The position numbers and the translations under genes were made by a program. Shown here piece after piece: positions 6,772 to 15,872 of a stretch of DNA of 43,293 bases; within the stretch, counting starts at the first letter, position 1; every line of letters starts with the position of its first letter. Under the pieces are notes generated by a model. It was not told the DNA's origin, ran no database searches, and saw only the letters and a list, made by a program, of their open reading frames with translations. The stretch lies in assembly GCA_027065825.1 (NCBI GenBank), contig JAMONM010000039.1, positions 1-43,293 on the forward strand, given 5' to 3'. This stretch comes from Campylobacterales bacterium. Lineage in GTDB: Bacteria > Campylobacterota > Campylobacteria > Campylobacterales > Nitratiruptoraceae.

Positions 6772-8348
6772 TTTCTTATCCTGTAGCGTTCAATATAGTA
6801 TTGCGCGGTGTCGTAAAAGTTTTTCATCAGATAAAAGTTTACTTTTGAACTGAGGTTGAATCTAAAATCGTAATGCTTTTTAGCAAAAGAGAAGAGTTCG
6901 GCTATTTTGGGATAGTTTTCAAAATACATACTAAGTCTTAAAAAGTTGTAGAAAAAGTCAAAATCGTACAACAGGGCTCTCTCCTTTTTGAGCATACTCT
7001 TCATCATTCGGTATGTTTTGTATCTTATGTTGTCGCATTCTTCGAACTTTCCAACGGTATAGAGCAGATCGGAATATATTATCAACATGGAGAAGTCGTT
7101 GCCGTTTCGTTTTAATCTTTGTTTGATTATTTCGAGAGCCTTTTTTTCCTCTTTTAGAAAAAGATATAGCGAGAGGAGGGCTTCCTGCGGCAGTTTGTAT
7201 CTTTTTGAATACCGTTTTAAAAACTCTCTCATTCCCTCTATATCCTGAGTTTCGATCAAAAACCACATATAGGAGGTTACCAGCTCCTGCGAATCGGATA
7301 TCTCTTTTAGAGCTTTTTCGAAGGTTTTCTTGGCCGCTTCTACCTCTTTTAGTTCCATGTAGGCTCTTGCAAGCACTATCCGGTAATATGGGTTTAGGTA
7401 TATCTTTTCGTTTTTTATGGACTCGAGCAGTTTGACTATTTCTCTCCATCGGCCGCTCTTTTGAGCGCTCTGGATAAATAGGGATATAAAAATCGGATTT
7501 TTGCCTTTTTTATACTCTCTCAGGGCCATATCGGCGGCTTTGTCGAACTTTTCCCTTTTTATATAAAGGGTAATCAGCTGTGCAACGTAATAGTCTTCGG
7601 CTTTGCCGAGGGCGTAGAGCCGCTTTAACGTTTCGAAGGCCTTTTTTTCATCGTTTTGCAGTTTGGCCATGCCAAATAGCGTTTTTAGATAAAAGGGCGT
7701 CTCTTTGTCGGCTTTTTGCAAAATCTCGTACGCTTTTTGATACCTTTTGGCGGCCAGCTCTCTTTTGGAGAGATAAAGAGCTATTTCGGTGGGAATATTC
7801 CCGTACTCCCTTTCATAGCTCTTTGCGGTATTTTTTAATCCTTTTACGTCTCCGATTCGTTTGTAAAACTTGAAAAAGTATAGATACAAACTCTTTTTGT
7901 CCAGAAGATTTCCGTATCTTCTCAAAGATGACAGAGCTTTTTCGAATTCCGATTCGTAATCGTATATGTCCAGCAGCTTTTTTAGGCTTCGTACGTCGCC
8001 TTTTGCGGCTTTGTTAGATAGAATCTCCGTAGCTATATCGTATCTCTTTAGGGCAAGGGCCAGATCGAGTGCTTTTGTTTCGTACTCTTTTTTTCCGAGT
8101 ATCCGATAGAGTTTATGGTACTCCTTTAGAGCCTCCTGAGGCTTGTCGTTCCACAGAGCCAGCTTGGCGAGCCACTCTCGATAGTATATGTCGTTTTTGT
8201 CGAGTTTGTACACTAACTTTTTTGCGAGTCTGTATGCGCTTTTTATATCGTTGCTGTAGACGAACGATTTTAGCATCAGATCGTATTGATCCTCTTTCGC
8301 CAAAGCCGAAACGCACAGCATTATAAAAAGAGTTATCGCTTTTTTCAT
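6768..8348 (-). CDS. Secreted tetratricopeptide-repeat protein, middle part of a split PelB
   Basis: Protein of 526 residues: signal peptide (about 1-17, ending SALAKED) followed by TPR-like helical repeats to the C terminus, for example repeats around YRLAKKLVYKLDKNDIYY, KAYEILQKADKETPFYLKTL and EAAKKTFEKALKEISDSQEL. There is no barrel and no second membrane segment, so it should be a soluble periplasmic scaffold. In Pseudomonas a single PelB carries about 19 TPRs that bind PelA before the barrel; here this segment is its own gene, 2 bases after the anchored TPR gene and overlapping the barrel gene by 4. Function as part of the Pel export channel is inferred from position and fold. Confidence 0.75.
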   Translation of the reverse strand: MKKAITLFIMLCVSALAKEDQYDLMLKSFVYSNDIKSAYRLAKKLVYKLDKNDIYYREWLAKLALWNDKPQEALKEYHKLYRILGKKEYETKALDLALALKRYDIATEILSNKAAKGDVRSLKKLLDIYDYESEFEKALSSLRRYGNLLDKKSLYLYFFKFYKRIGDVKGLKNTAKSYEREYGNIPTEIALYLSKRELAAKRYQKAYEILQKADKETPFYLKTLFGMAKLQNDEKKAFETLKRLYALGKAEDYYVAQLITLYIKREKFDKAADMALREYKKGKNPIFISLFIQSAQKSGRWREIVKLLESIKNEKIYLNPYYRIVLARAYMELKEVEAAKKTFEKALKEISDSQELVTSYMWFLIETQDIEGMREFLKRYSKRYKLPQEALLSLYLFLKEEKKALEIIKQRLKRNGNDFSMLIIYSDLLYTVGKFEECDNIRYKTYRMMKSMLKKERALLYDFDFFYNFLRLSMYFENYPKIAELFSFAKKHYDFRFNLSSKVNFYLMKNFYDTAQYYIERYRIRK

Positions 8349-8350
8349 CT

Positions 8351-9403
8351 TTACAGCCTCTTTGCCAGTGATTTGGAAATTTCGTTGGCCAGTTTCAGAT
8401 CTCCGGCGGCAAGGGCCGCTTTTAACATCCAGTAGGCGCTCTCTTTGTCCGAAATAAAATCGTTTTTATACTCTCTGGCCATCTTCGCGGCCGTTTCGGG
8501 CTTGTTTCCCCACAGCAGAGATTTTATGGCCTCTACGAAATAGCGGCTCTTTTTCTCTTGTGAGACGCTTTTCATAGCCTTTAGATAGAGCTTCGAGGCC
8601 TTTTCGTACTCTTTGGCGGCCAGAGCGTATTTGGCGCTCTCTTCGAGCCACGCTGTTCTGTTTACCGGATCTCCTTCGGAGAGCTCTTCGAATATTCTCG
8701 AGGCCGAAGCGTATTGCTGATCAGCTATATATAGTTTGGCAAGTTTTAGCATATATAGATTTTTGTTGTTTCGATCCTCTTTTAGCAGCAGTTTCAGATA
8801 CTCGATAGCCTCTTTGGTATCTGAGGTCTGTATGGCCAGATCGTAGGCCTTTTCCAGCCATACCGGAGATAGGGTCGAAAGGGCCACACGTCTGATCGCC
8901 TCCTTGGCCAGAGGATATAGTCCGAAGGATAGCGCCTCTTGGTAAACTCTTTTGTAGGTTTCGTTCTTTCTGGAAGCGTTTAAAATCTCTCTCAGAGCCG
9001 CTGCGATTTTTTGTCTGATTCTGTTTTTCTCATCCTCGTCGTAGGATTTAAAATAGGCGATTTTTAACATTTTGTATCTCAAAAAAGGAATCTCTTCGTA
9101 AGAAGGGAATCTTTTTTTTATATACTCAAACTGCTCTTTGGCTCTATCGAGCGATCCGGTGGCTATATATTTGTCGAACAGCATCAGATTCATATCCAGA
9201 TCGGTATTGTAGTATCTTTTAATATTCTCTATGTATTTTATAATAAGGGTGTCGTTGCTTTTTTCTTTTTTTACCAGATTCACTATCTTGTCTTTCGGAA
9301 ACAGCAGATAAAGTACCGCACATACGATCAATACGAACCCGGCTATTTCGTACCATCTAAATAGTTTTTGGTGCGTCAGTTCACCGTTTACATCCGGTCT
9401 CAA
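8351..9403 (-). CDS. Inner-membrane-anchored TPR protein, N-terminal part of a split PelB
   Basis: Protein of 350 residues. A short cytoplasmic N terminus with Lys/His/Arg is followed by one transmembrane helix (about 19-38, WYEIAGFVLIVCAVLYLLFP) and then periplasmic TPR-like repeats (LDRAKEQFEYIKKRFPSY, YASASRIFEELSEGDPVN, YEKASKLYLKAMKSVSQE). This matches the start of Pseudomonas PelB, an inner-membrane anchor leading into TPRs. It overlaps the 3' end of pelA by 23 bases, so translation is probably coupled. It likely tethers the export apparatus to the inner-membrane synthase. The role is inferred from topology and operon context. Confidence 0.72.
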   Translation of the reverse strand: MRPDVNGELTHQKLFRWYEIAGFVLIVCAVLYLLFPKDKIVNLVKKEKSNDTLIIKYIENIKRYYNTDLDMNLMLFDKYIATGSLDRAKEQFEYIKKRFPSYEEIPFLRYKMLKIAYFKSYDEDEKNRIRQKIAAALREILNASRKNETYKRVYQEALSFGLYPLAKEAIRRVALSTLSPVWLEKAYDLAIQTSDTKEAIEYLKLLLKEDRNNKNLYMLKLAKLYIADQQYASASRIFEELSEGDPVNRTAWLEESAKYALAAKEYEKASKLYLKAMKSVSQEKKSRYFVEAIKSLLWGNKPETAAKMAREYKNDFISDKESAYWMLKAALAAGDLKLANEISKSLAKRL

Positions 9404-12041
9404 TTCTCACCTCTTTGATACTGTTTGATTTTATCGTAACGTATGATCCTTTTTTTGAGACTTTGACGCCTCTGGGGTATATATTGTATTCGCAGCCGTT
9501 TTTTATCTCGAATTTGGCGTAAATCGGTACGAACGATCGAAGTTTTACGAAATTTTCGCCGCTTTTTTGGACTATACCGTTCGCTTCGACAAGTCTAAAA
9601 TCGGGTTTGTCTCCTTTATAGGATATCCTATATCGCCCCTTTTCGTTTAGATGTATATAGTAACCGCTATTTTTACGATATTTGTATCCTAAAACGTTTT
9701 CGCTGCGGTCCGAAATCGGTTTTTGGGTTCTTAGCGTTTTTAGATTTTTGTTCGTAACCACTATCCAATCTCCTTCGAGATCCTTGGCGACGGCTAAATT
9801 TTCGAAATCCAAAACTCTTTTTATCCACATAGAGGCGAACATGGGATTGACCTTTTGCCCAAGAGCCCATCTGTAGACTCTGTGCAAGGCGTTCAAGGAG
9901 GCCTTTTTCGAGGCTGAATAGAAATGGTAATATATATCGATAGGTTTTAATCTTTTTGGATATTCGGTTCTCTTAAACGCCTCGATCGCCTTTACGTATC
10001 CGCCGTAATTGGTCCATTCGTCCGTAAATATGTTTTCGTTTTGGATAGCGCAATATACTTGAAAGTAATCTCCCCTGTATAGTCCCAACGGAGCCACGAG
10101 GGAGAGCCAAGGGTTCTCGTCGGTAATTACCGTATCTCCACCGTTGATGTTCAGTATACGGTTGTCGTAACAGATTTTGAGCGCCTCTTTGGAGGGTAGA
10201 CAGTCGCCGGTCCAGAAAAAGAGACGACATTTTTTATCTTTGGGCAAGAGCGAGTTTACGTATTTGACGGAACCTAAAATCTCTCTTTTTAGATCAAAAG
10301 AGTATCCTTTGATTTTTAGATTGTACCCTTCGATATTTTGCTCGCTCTTGCTCCATTTAAAAGGGTGGCTAAAGCTGTGGCTGGCCGGTTCTACGTACGA
10401 TAGGGAGAATATCTTTTTCGCTATTTCTTCCAGCTTGGCGGACTCTTTGGGATAGAGCCCCCAGGGGGCGATTTCGGCCTCGATAACCGATATCGAGTGG
10501 GGAATGGGGTATTTTTTCAACACCTTTTCAAACAGTACCTCGGCCGCATATTTTCCTCCGTCGAAAAACGCTTTTTCGATAAAACCGTCTCCGTCAATAT
10601 GGGAAAAGAGTATCCTTCTGCCGTTTTCGGTGGTGGTATCGGGTACGGGAATATCGGGCAGTGTTAGAGCCTTTTTGAAAAAAGTAAACGGATCTACCGC
10701 CCACAGATCGTAATTGAACAGATTTACTACGGCTCCTCCTGGCAGAGCAAAGCCGCCCCAGGGTGTATAGCCCGTCAGAGCGAATATGGCGCCTTCTCTT
10801 TCTATAGCCGCTACCGGTTTTAACTCTTTTCCCTTTAGGAGAAACTGCGAATCGAAAAAGTTGGGTTTGGTTTCGTATTCGGCCTCTTTGGCAAGGAGTA
10901 TTTTTGATTGAGAGCTCTTTTGTATCTGAAACATCTCAAGTCCCAGCCGCTCAAAAAGTTCCGGATTTTCGAATCCGAAACCGTTAATGAACAGAACTTT
11001 TACCCCCTGCTTTATATTCGATTCTATCCAATCGAAAAACTCCCGTTCGTTATTTAGCAGTCTCTGCTCCAATGCCACAACTATACCGGCGTAGCGGTCG
11101 AATATAGATGTTTTTGGCAGACCTTTTGAGAGGTTCCAGAGTCTGGGTACGAAACCCAAATACTCAATAGGCATGGAAAAGAGCGAATGCGCCTCGCTTT
11201 CGTTAGGGGGCAGATCGCTCATATACAGTATCAGAACATCTCTGGGCACGTATCTGACGGTGCTTACTCCGATATGTTTTAGATGTGGATCGGCTATATA
11301 GGGAATGAAACCCTCGGCCGCTATCTTTTTGGCCAGCTCTTCGGCTCCCAGAAACGGCGGTTCCATATAATCTACCACTATGACCGGTTTTGATTTGGCT
11401 ATCTTTTTTAGTTTCGGCAGCAGCCAGTTTCTATCCGCTATAGATACCGCGCGTATGCTTTTATCTACGGTATTTATGCCGCTATAGAGCGATTCGACCA
11501 AAAAGGCGTCGATTTCGTTTTGGATTCTGTCGTAGATTTCGAATCCGCGGTTTGTGATAATTATTTTGTTTGGAAACTCTTTTCTTAGTTTTTTGACGAA
11601 TTTAACAAGAGCCTCTTCATATTCGGCCCGCGCTTTTTTATCTTTTAGGGCTATCTGGTAAGAGTCGAGTGTATCTAGCATAAACCCGTCGAATTCTTTT
11701 AGGGTTTTCGCCTTTTTCAGCAGATCTTCGCGGACTTTGTCGATTCTGAGATCAACGATATGGCTGTTCCAGTCCCTGTTCTCTCCTATTTTTATCTCAT
11801 CCTCGGCTATATAGCTTTCGCCGACGCTGAGATAGGCGATAACTTTCGAGTCGGTATCGAGGTTTTCTATCTCCACCGAAGAGGGATCCACTATAACCCA
11901 GTCGAACAGCGAAAATATCTGTGCCGGGGGATTCGTGTCGTAATATATGGCTACGCTTTTTGGAGCTTTGGTTCCCGCCAACAGCAACCCGGTCATCAAA
12001 AAGAGAATCGATATAAATCTACTGCAACATAAACGTTTCAT
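9381..12041 (-). CDS. pelA: PelA, Pel polysaccharide hydrolase/deacetylase
   Basis: Protein of 886 residues with a signal peptide (about 1-22). Residues about 28-270 form a TM1410-like glycoside hydrolase domain (GH166 type in Pseudomonas PelA) with FDGFMLDTLDSYQ (D123, D126) and VESLY (E183). A middle region follows, then a carbohydrate-esterase-type deacetylase domain with D483/D485 (SHIDGDGF) and H555/H559 (ASHSFSHPF). The D485-H555-H559 spacing (70 and 4) equals that of Pseudomonas PelA D530/H600/H604. PelA partly de-N-acetylates the polymer in the periplasm, which gives Pel its positive charge, and its hydrolase domain can cut it. It sits between pelG and the TPR gene, overlapping both by 23 bases, whereas pelA is first in the Pseudomonas operon. 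Confidence 0.92.
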   Translation of the reverse strand: MKRLCCSRFISILFLMTGLLLAGTKAPKSVAIYYDTNPPAQIFSLFDWVIVDPSSVEIENLDTDSKVIAYLSVGESYIAEDEIKIGENRDWNSHIVDLRIDKVREDLLKKAKTLKEFDGFMLDTLDSYQIALKDKKARAEYEEALVKFVKKLRKEFPNKIIITNRGFEIYDRIQNEIDAFLVESLYSGINTVDKSIRAVSIADRNWLLPKLKKIAKSKPVIVVDYMEPPFLGAEELAKKIAAEGFIPYIADPHLKHIGVSTVRYVPRDVLILYMSDLPPNESEAHSLFSMPIEYLGFVPRLWNLSKGLPKTSIFDRYAGIVVALEQRLLNNEREFFDWIESNIKQGVKVLFINGFGFENPELFERLGLEMFQIQKSSQSKILLAKEAEYETKPNFFDSQFLLKGKELKPVAAIEREGAIFALTGYTPWGGFALPGGAVVNLFNYDLWAVDPFTFFKKALTLPDIPVPDTTTENGRRILFSHIDGDGFIEKAFFDGGKYAAEVLFEKVLKKYPIPHSISVIEAEIAPWGLYPKESAKLEEIAKKIFSLSYVEPASHSFSHPFKWSKSEQNIEGYNLKIKGYSFDLKREILGSVKYVNSLLPKDKKCRLFFWTGDCLPSKEALKICYDNRILNINGGDTVITDENPWLSLVAPLGLYRGDYFQVYCAIQNENIFTDEWTNYGGYVKAIEAFKRTEYPKRLKPIDIYYHFYSASKKASLNALHRVYRWALGQKVNPMFASMWIKRVLDFENLAVAKDLEGDWIVVTNKNLKTLRTQKPISDRSENVLGYKYRKNSGYYIHLNEKGRYRISYKGDKPDFRLVEANGIVQKSGENFVKLRSFVPIYAKFEIKNGCEYNIYPRGVKVSKKGSYVTIKSNSIKEVRIETGCKR

Positions 12042-13395
12042 AGTGAAGCCTTTTGAAATCTCTGTTTATCATTATCATACCTATTGCCGAGACTATCAAC
12101 AGCGATAGCGCAAAACCGTATCCGAAAAAGTAGGGACCGAGCCTGATCGATAGCAGAGTAAGCGCAATATTTAGGATCAAAAACAGGGCCGTCAGAACCA
12201 AAACGTTTTTTCTGCGATCCAGATAAAAGAGTATGGCCAAAAGCGACATGAAAAATAGCTGCAGTTGGGTGGCTACCAGATCGATATGAAACAGAGGCAG
12301 ATAAAGCAGCGGCATGCCGAGAATTTTAAATATCTCTTCGCTAAAAATTATCAGAATAATCGTTATTATACTCTGTACCCTCAAAATCTCCACCAGAGCC
12401 GTTCTGGCGCTCTGAATCATATCGTTTCCGTTTTTGTAGATGTGTTCCAAAGTGGCGCCTTCCCTGGCGGCGTCGTAGTACTCTTCATATTTTTTTGCGA
12501 ACTCCGTCTCTATTCTTAATAAAAATACCGCCATTCCCGGCGCAATGGCCAGATACGCCAAAAAAATGGGCAGGTCGTATATGGCGGAGTCTCTGAGCCA
12601 CTCTAGAACTTTTGAGCTGGTAAGAGGATGGTACCAGAATATAAATTTGTCAGCCCATATGGCCGCGTTGTAGAAAAAACCGGTCCATATCAGGGATCTG
12701 TACATTTTGCCTCTTAAAAAGTCGAACTCGACCAGTCTGTCAGATGGGTATTTTTTGAGTATCAATCCCACCAGCATAAAGAACAAAAAGGCGTGACCCG
12801 AAAAAAAGGCGCCCAGCATTGCATCGAGCCCGTATCGGGCGAGGAAAAAGACCATGATTAAAATTATTACGTAGGCAAAGAAAAAGGAGTAGATTATGAA
12901 TTTATAGTTTTTCAATCCAGATAGGACTACGTTGGCGATCCAGATTCCGCAAAAGAGAGCGAAGGTAAAAGCGAACAGAATCGAAAAGAGAATTCCCGCG
13001 CTCTTTAGAAACATTAACGAAAATGGCAAAATGAGTAAAAAACCGGCCACCATATTGATAAAAATGGCTCCCATCAGATTCGGAAGAATTTTGTCCTCTT
13101 TTTTTTCAAATATACGATCGGCGATATATCTGGTAAAAGCCAGTTGAAAAAAGCCTGTAAATATCAAAGAAAGTGCGATCAGATACGTAACTGTTACCTG
13201 AAACTGGGTGATTATCTCCTCGTTGTGTATAAAGCTTCTGGCAATATAACCGGCGATCAAAATACTCAAAATAGAGATCAGCCAGGGTCCGGAGCTGATG
13301 GCGGTGGAGTAGCTGTATGCCTTTATTATGGACATCAGCCTCTTTTTACTCAATATTTTTTTGAGTTCGAATCCGATTCCTGCCATATTAGCCAA
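12019..13395 (-). CDS. pelG: PelG, inner-membrane Pel polymer transporter
   Basis: Protein of 458 residues with about 12 predicted transmembrane helices and a Wzx/MATE-like layout. The N terminus MANMAGIGFELKKILSKK followed by AYSYSTAISSGPWLISILS is characteristic of PelG. With PelD, PelE and PelF it forms the inner-membrane synthase complex that makes and moves Pel across the membrane. It overlaps pelF upstream by 8 bases and pelA downstream by 23, consistent with one tightly coupled operon. Nothing in the sequence suggests truncation. Confidence 0.93.
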   Translation of the reverse strand: MANMAGIGFELKKILSKKRLMSIIKAYSYSTAISSGPWLISILSILIAGYIARSFIHNEEIITQFQVTVTYLIALSLIFTGFFQLAFTRYIADRIFEKKEDKILPNLMGAIFINMVAGFLLILPFSLMFLKSAGILFSILFAFTFALFCGIWIANVVLSGLKNYKFIIYSFFFAYVIILIMVFFLARYGLDAMLGAFFSGHAFLFFMLVGLILKKYPSDRLVEFDFLRGKMYRSLIWTGFFYNAAIWADKFIFWYHPLTSSKVLEWLRDSAIYDLPIFLAYLAIAPGMAVFLLRIETEFAKKYEEYYDAAREGATLEHIYKNGNDMIQSARTALVEILRVQSIITIILIIFSEEIFKILGMPLLYLPLFHIDLVATQLQLFFMSLLAILFYLDRRKNVLVLTALFLILNIALTLLSIRLGPYFFGYGFALSLLIVSAIGMIMINRDFKRLHYETFMLQ

Positions 13396-14872
13396 CCTCT
13401 TTGTATATTTTTTCGTAGCTTTTTAGAAATCTATCGAGAGTGTAGTATCTCTCTACTCTCTCTATGGCGCTTTTTGAGGCCTTTTCCCACTTGTTATCGT
13501 CGGTTAAAAGATCTATATAGGCTCTGGCCAGCTCCGAAGGGTTGGCTATCGGAACCACTTCGCCAGCTTTGCCTATCTTTTTATCCTCCTCGTCTATCCC
13601 TCCGTTTATGAGCTGAGAGCACGAGCCCACATCAGTGGTAACGGCCGGAACTCCGGCCGCGAAACCCTCTATGATGACCAGCGGCATCCCTTCGCTGATC
13701 GAACTGAGGGTGGCTATTTTTGTCTGAGGCAGTACCTCCTCGATATTTTTGAATCCCAAAAATTTGACCCTCTCTTCCAGTCCGAGGGCTTCTACTAGCA
13801 ATCTGCACTCTTTCGCGTACGTTTCGTCCTCGTTTTGCGGTCCGACTATCCAGCCCTCCGCCTCAGGAAGCCTGTTTATAGTGATTCTCATCGCTTTAAT
13901 GAAGGTTTTTATATCCTTTATGGGTACGACTCTGCCTATTAGGGTGATTATCTTTTTCTCTTTTCGCTCTTTTCTCAACGGTTTTAGTCTCTCCACGTCC
14001 ACGCCGTTTGGGATCACTTGCGTCTTATTCGGGTCGGCTCCGTACGAGATCTGTATCTCTTTGGCTTTGTCAAAGAGAGAAATAATCGGGTTGGCGGCTT
14101 CGTAGGAGACCTTTCCTATACCTTCGAAAAACTTTATCCACATATTTTTTATATGGCTCAGATCTCCCAGCTCTTTTTGGAAGACGGTTCTAGTATCTAC
14201 CAGCCAGTCGGCGTTTAACATATCTATTTTTCTCTCTCTGGTATAAATTCCGTGTTCGGTTAGAACGAAAGGTTTGCGGTAGTTAAAGTGTAGTAAAGCT
14301 CCCAAAAAACCGGCATAACCTGTAGAAGGCGAATGGATAATGTCGAATTTGTCCATTTTTTTGGCCGTCTGTGCCAGTTTCCATATAGGAGAGTGCATAT
14401 TCCTAACGGTCCAGAAATAGTCGATAAAAGCGCTCTGAGGACAAAAATGCAGATACTCCTTTTTGATATATTCCCAAGATCCGGTTCCGTATAGAAACTC
14501 CTTTTGCGTAATCTCTCGAAGATAGAAATCGAGACTCTTAAATTGAGCCGGAAATGCTGAATTTGCGCTTTTTTCTCTGAACCATCCGTGGAGGGCGGAA
14601 ATGGTCTCCTCAAACTCTTTTTTCGTTTTGGTAAAGTCCGGTTCCGGTCTTTCAACGTTATCGAATAGAAACTCGGCATGTATCTTTTTTAAATTTTTGG
14701 GCAGATCGTACTCTATCTCCCCGTAATCTTCTCTTTTGCTACCTATAAAAAGTATTTCGAAATCGTACATATATAGACCGGAAATCAACTGATGTATCCA
14801 GGTGGAGACGCCGCCTTTGATGTAGGGGTATGTTCCTTCGGCTATTATCAGGATTTTTTTTCTATCAGACAT
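13388..14872 (-). CDS. pelF: PelF, family GT4 glycosyltransferase for Pel
   Basis: Protein of 494 residues, cytosolic, GT-B fold. The N-terminal domain has IIAEGTYPYIKGGVSTWIHQ, a PelF hallmark with the KGGVSTW loop. The C-terminal nucleotide-sugar domain shows IPNGVD, IGRVVPIKD and the GT4 EX7E motif (SEGMPLVIIEGFAAG). PelF polymerises UDP-activated sugar into Pel with the PelD-PelE-PelG membrane complex. It overlaps pelE upstream and pelG downstream by 8 bases each. Length and motifs are those of an intact enzyme. Confidence 0.93.
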   Translation of the reverse strand: MSDRKKILIIAEGTYPYIKGGVSTWIHQLISGLYMYDFEILFIGSKREDYGEIEYDLPKNLKKIHAEFLFDNVERPEPDFTKTKKEFEETISALHGWFREKSANSAFPAQFKSLDFYLREITQKEFLYGTGSWEYIKKEYLHFCPQSAFIDYFWTVRNMHSPIWKLAQTAKKMDKFDIIHSPSTGYAGFLGALLHFNYRKPFVLTEHGIYTRERKIDMLNADWLVDTRTVFQKELGDLSHIKNMWIKFFEGIGKVSYEAANPIISLFDKAKEIQISYGADPNKTQVIPNGVDVERLKPLRKERKEKKIITLIGRVVPIKDIKTFIKAMRITINRLPEAEGWIVGPQNEDETYAKECRLLVEALGLEERVKFLGFKNIEEVLPQTKIATLSSISEGMPLVIIEGFAAGVPAVTTDVGSCSQLINGGIDEEDKKIGKAGEVVPIANPSELARAYIDLLTDDNKWEKASKSAIERVERYYTLDRFLKSYEKIYKEVG

Positions 14873-15872
14873 TTACGTCTCCTTCCCACAGAGTGGCAAT
14901 GGGATACAAAAACGGATCCAGTTTTAGATAGCGGTTTTTTATAAAAATGTCGCGAACTCTTGCGTATTCGCCTCTTTGATAGAGAATCTCCGCCAAAAAG
15001 GGAAGGGTTTTGTATTCCGCGGCCCCGTATTTTACGGCTTTTTGGAAGTACTCCATCGCGCTTTGGGTATCTTTTTGTCTAAGGGAGAGTTTACCCATCG
15101 TGATGTATAGATACGGATCCGTAGGAAGTTTTTCCAACGCTTTGAGCGCGTTTTGTTCTATCTGTTCGAAAATATATTTTTGATACTCTTCGTCGGCCAG
15201 TCCGATATAGATATATTCCCAGTAGAGTCTCGAGAGCTCCTTGTGTATTAATGCTCTTTCTTTTGGATCCTCGCATTTTTGTAAGAGCAGTAGCTCTTGG
15301 TGGATCTTGTCGTTTATCTCTTTTTCTAGTCGGTTGATTACGCTAAATGAGAGAAGTCTGATTTCGTCGTTGGGATCTTTGAGTCCCATTTTGATCAGTT
15401 CGATGCTTTTAGGGGTTTTCAATTCGGTCAGCAGTAAAAAAGCCTTGAGCCTCAGCTCGGTCGCCAGATCCTTTTTCATCGCGAAAACCTTCAAGGAGCT
15501 TTCGCCGTAGGTTCTTTTGTTGAGGACGATTTTTTCGAGAATAATTTCGCTAAAGTCGGCTTTTTTTACGGGCAGGTATATCGACTCTTTTATGCGCCTG
15601 AGAATTACGGCGTATACCAAAAACCCTATTATGGATAGAAGCGGAACTATAAAGCAGATTAGCGCTATTAGCATGTACGACAGCAGTTTGGGATTTTTAT
15701 ACTTTTTGGGAATGACCAACCAGATGGCGAATCCTATCAGCGCCGAAGCCAGTATATGCAAAACGAAAAAGAGTATCAGCGCGGCTATTTGGTTTTCGTG
15801 AGTCAATGCGCTCAAAGCCCCTATCTCCAATAGCAGCGATACCGAAGCCGCTTTATATTCCGTCGCCAGCAT
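14865..15872 (-). CDS. pelE: PelE, membrane and TPR subunit of the Pel synthase
   Basis: Protein of 335 residues: hydrophobic segments in the first ~105 residues (AALILFFVLHILASALIGF; MLIALICFIVPLLSIIGF), then a cytosolic helical region with TPR-like repeats (for example LPTDPYLYITMGKLSLRQKD). This layout and its place between pelD and pelF identify PelE, which bridges PelD to the glycosyltransferase in the Pseudomonas system. Start overlaps pelD by 20 bases; end overlaps pelF by 8. Sequence conservation is low in this family, so the call leans on topology and gene order. Confidence 0.82.
   Translation of the reverse strand: MLATEYKAASVSLLLEIGALSALTHENQIAALILFFVLHILASALIGFAIWLVIPKKYKNPKLLSYMLIALICFIVPLLSIIGFLVYAVILRRIKESIYLPVKKADFSEIILEKIVLNKRTYGESSLKVFAMKKDLATELRLKAFLLLTELKTPKSIELIKMGLKDPNDEIRLLSFSVINRLEKEINDKIHQELLLLQKCEDPKERALIHKELSRLYWEYIYIGLADEEYQKYIFEQIEQNALKALEKLPTDPYLYITMGKLSLRQKDTQSAMEYFQKAVKYGAAEYKTLPFLAEILYQRGEYARVRDIFIKNRYLKLDPFLYPIATLWEGDVNV

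Noticed and set aside
6760-9403. Frameshift or stop mutation breaking a single pelB gene
   Set aside because: The second and third proteins each start with their own signal peptide at coupled start codons; a broken gene would show continuous repeats across the break without signal peptides.
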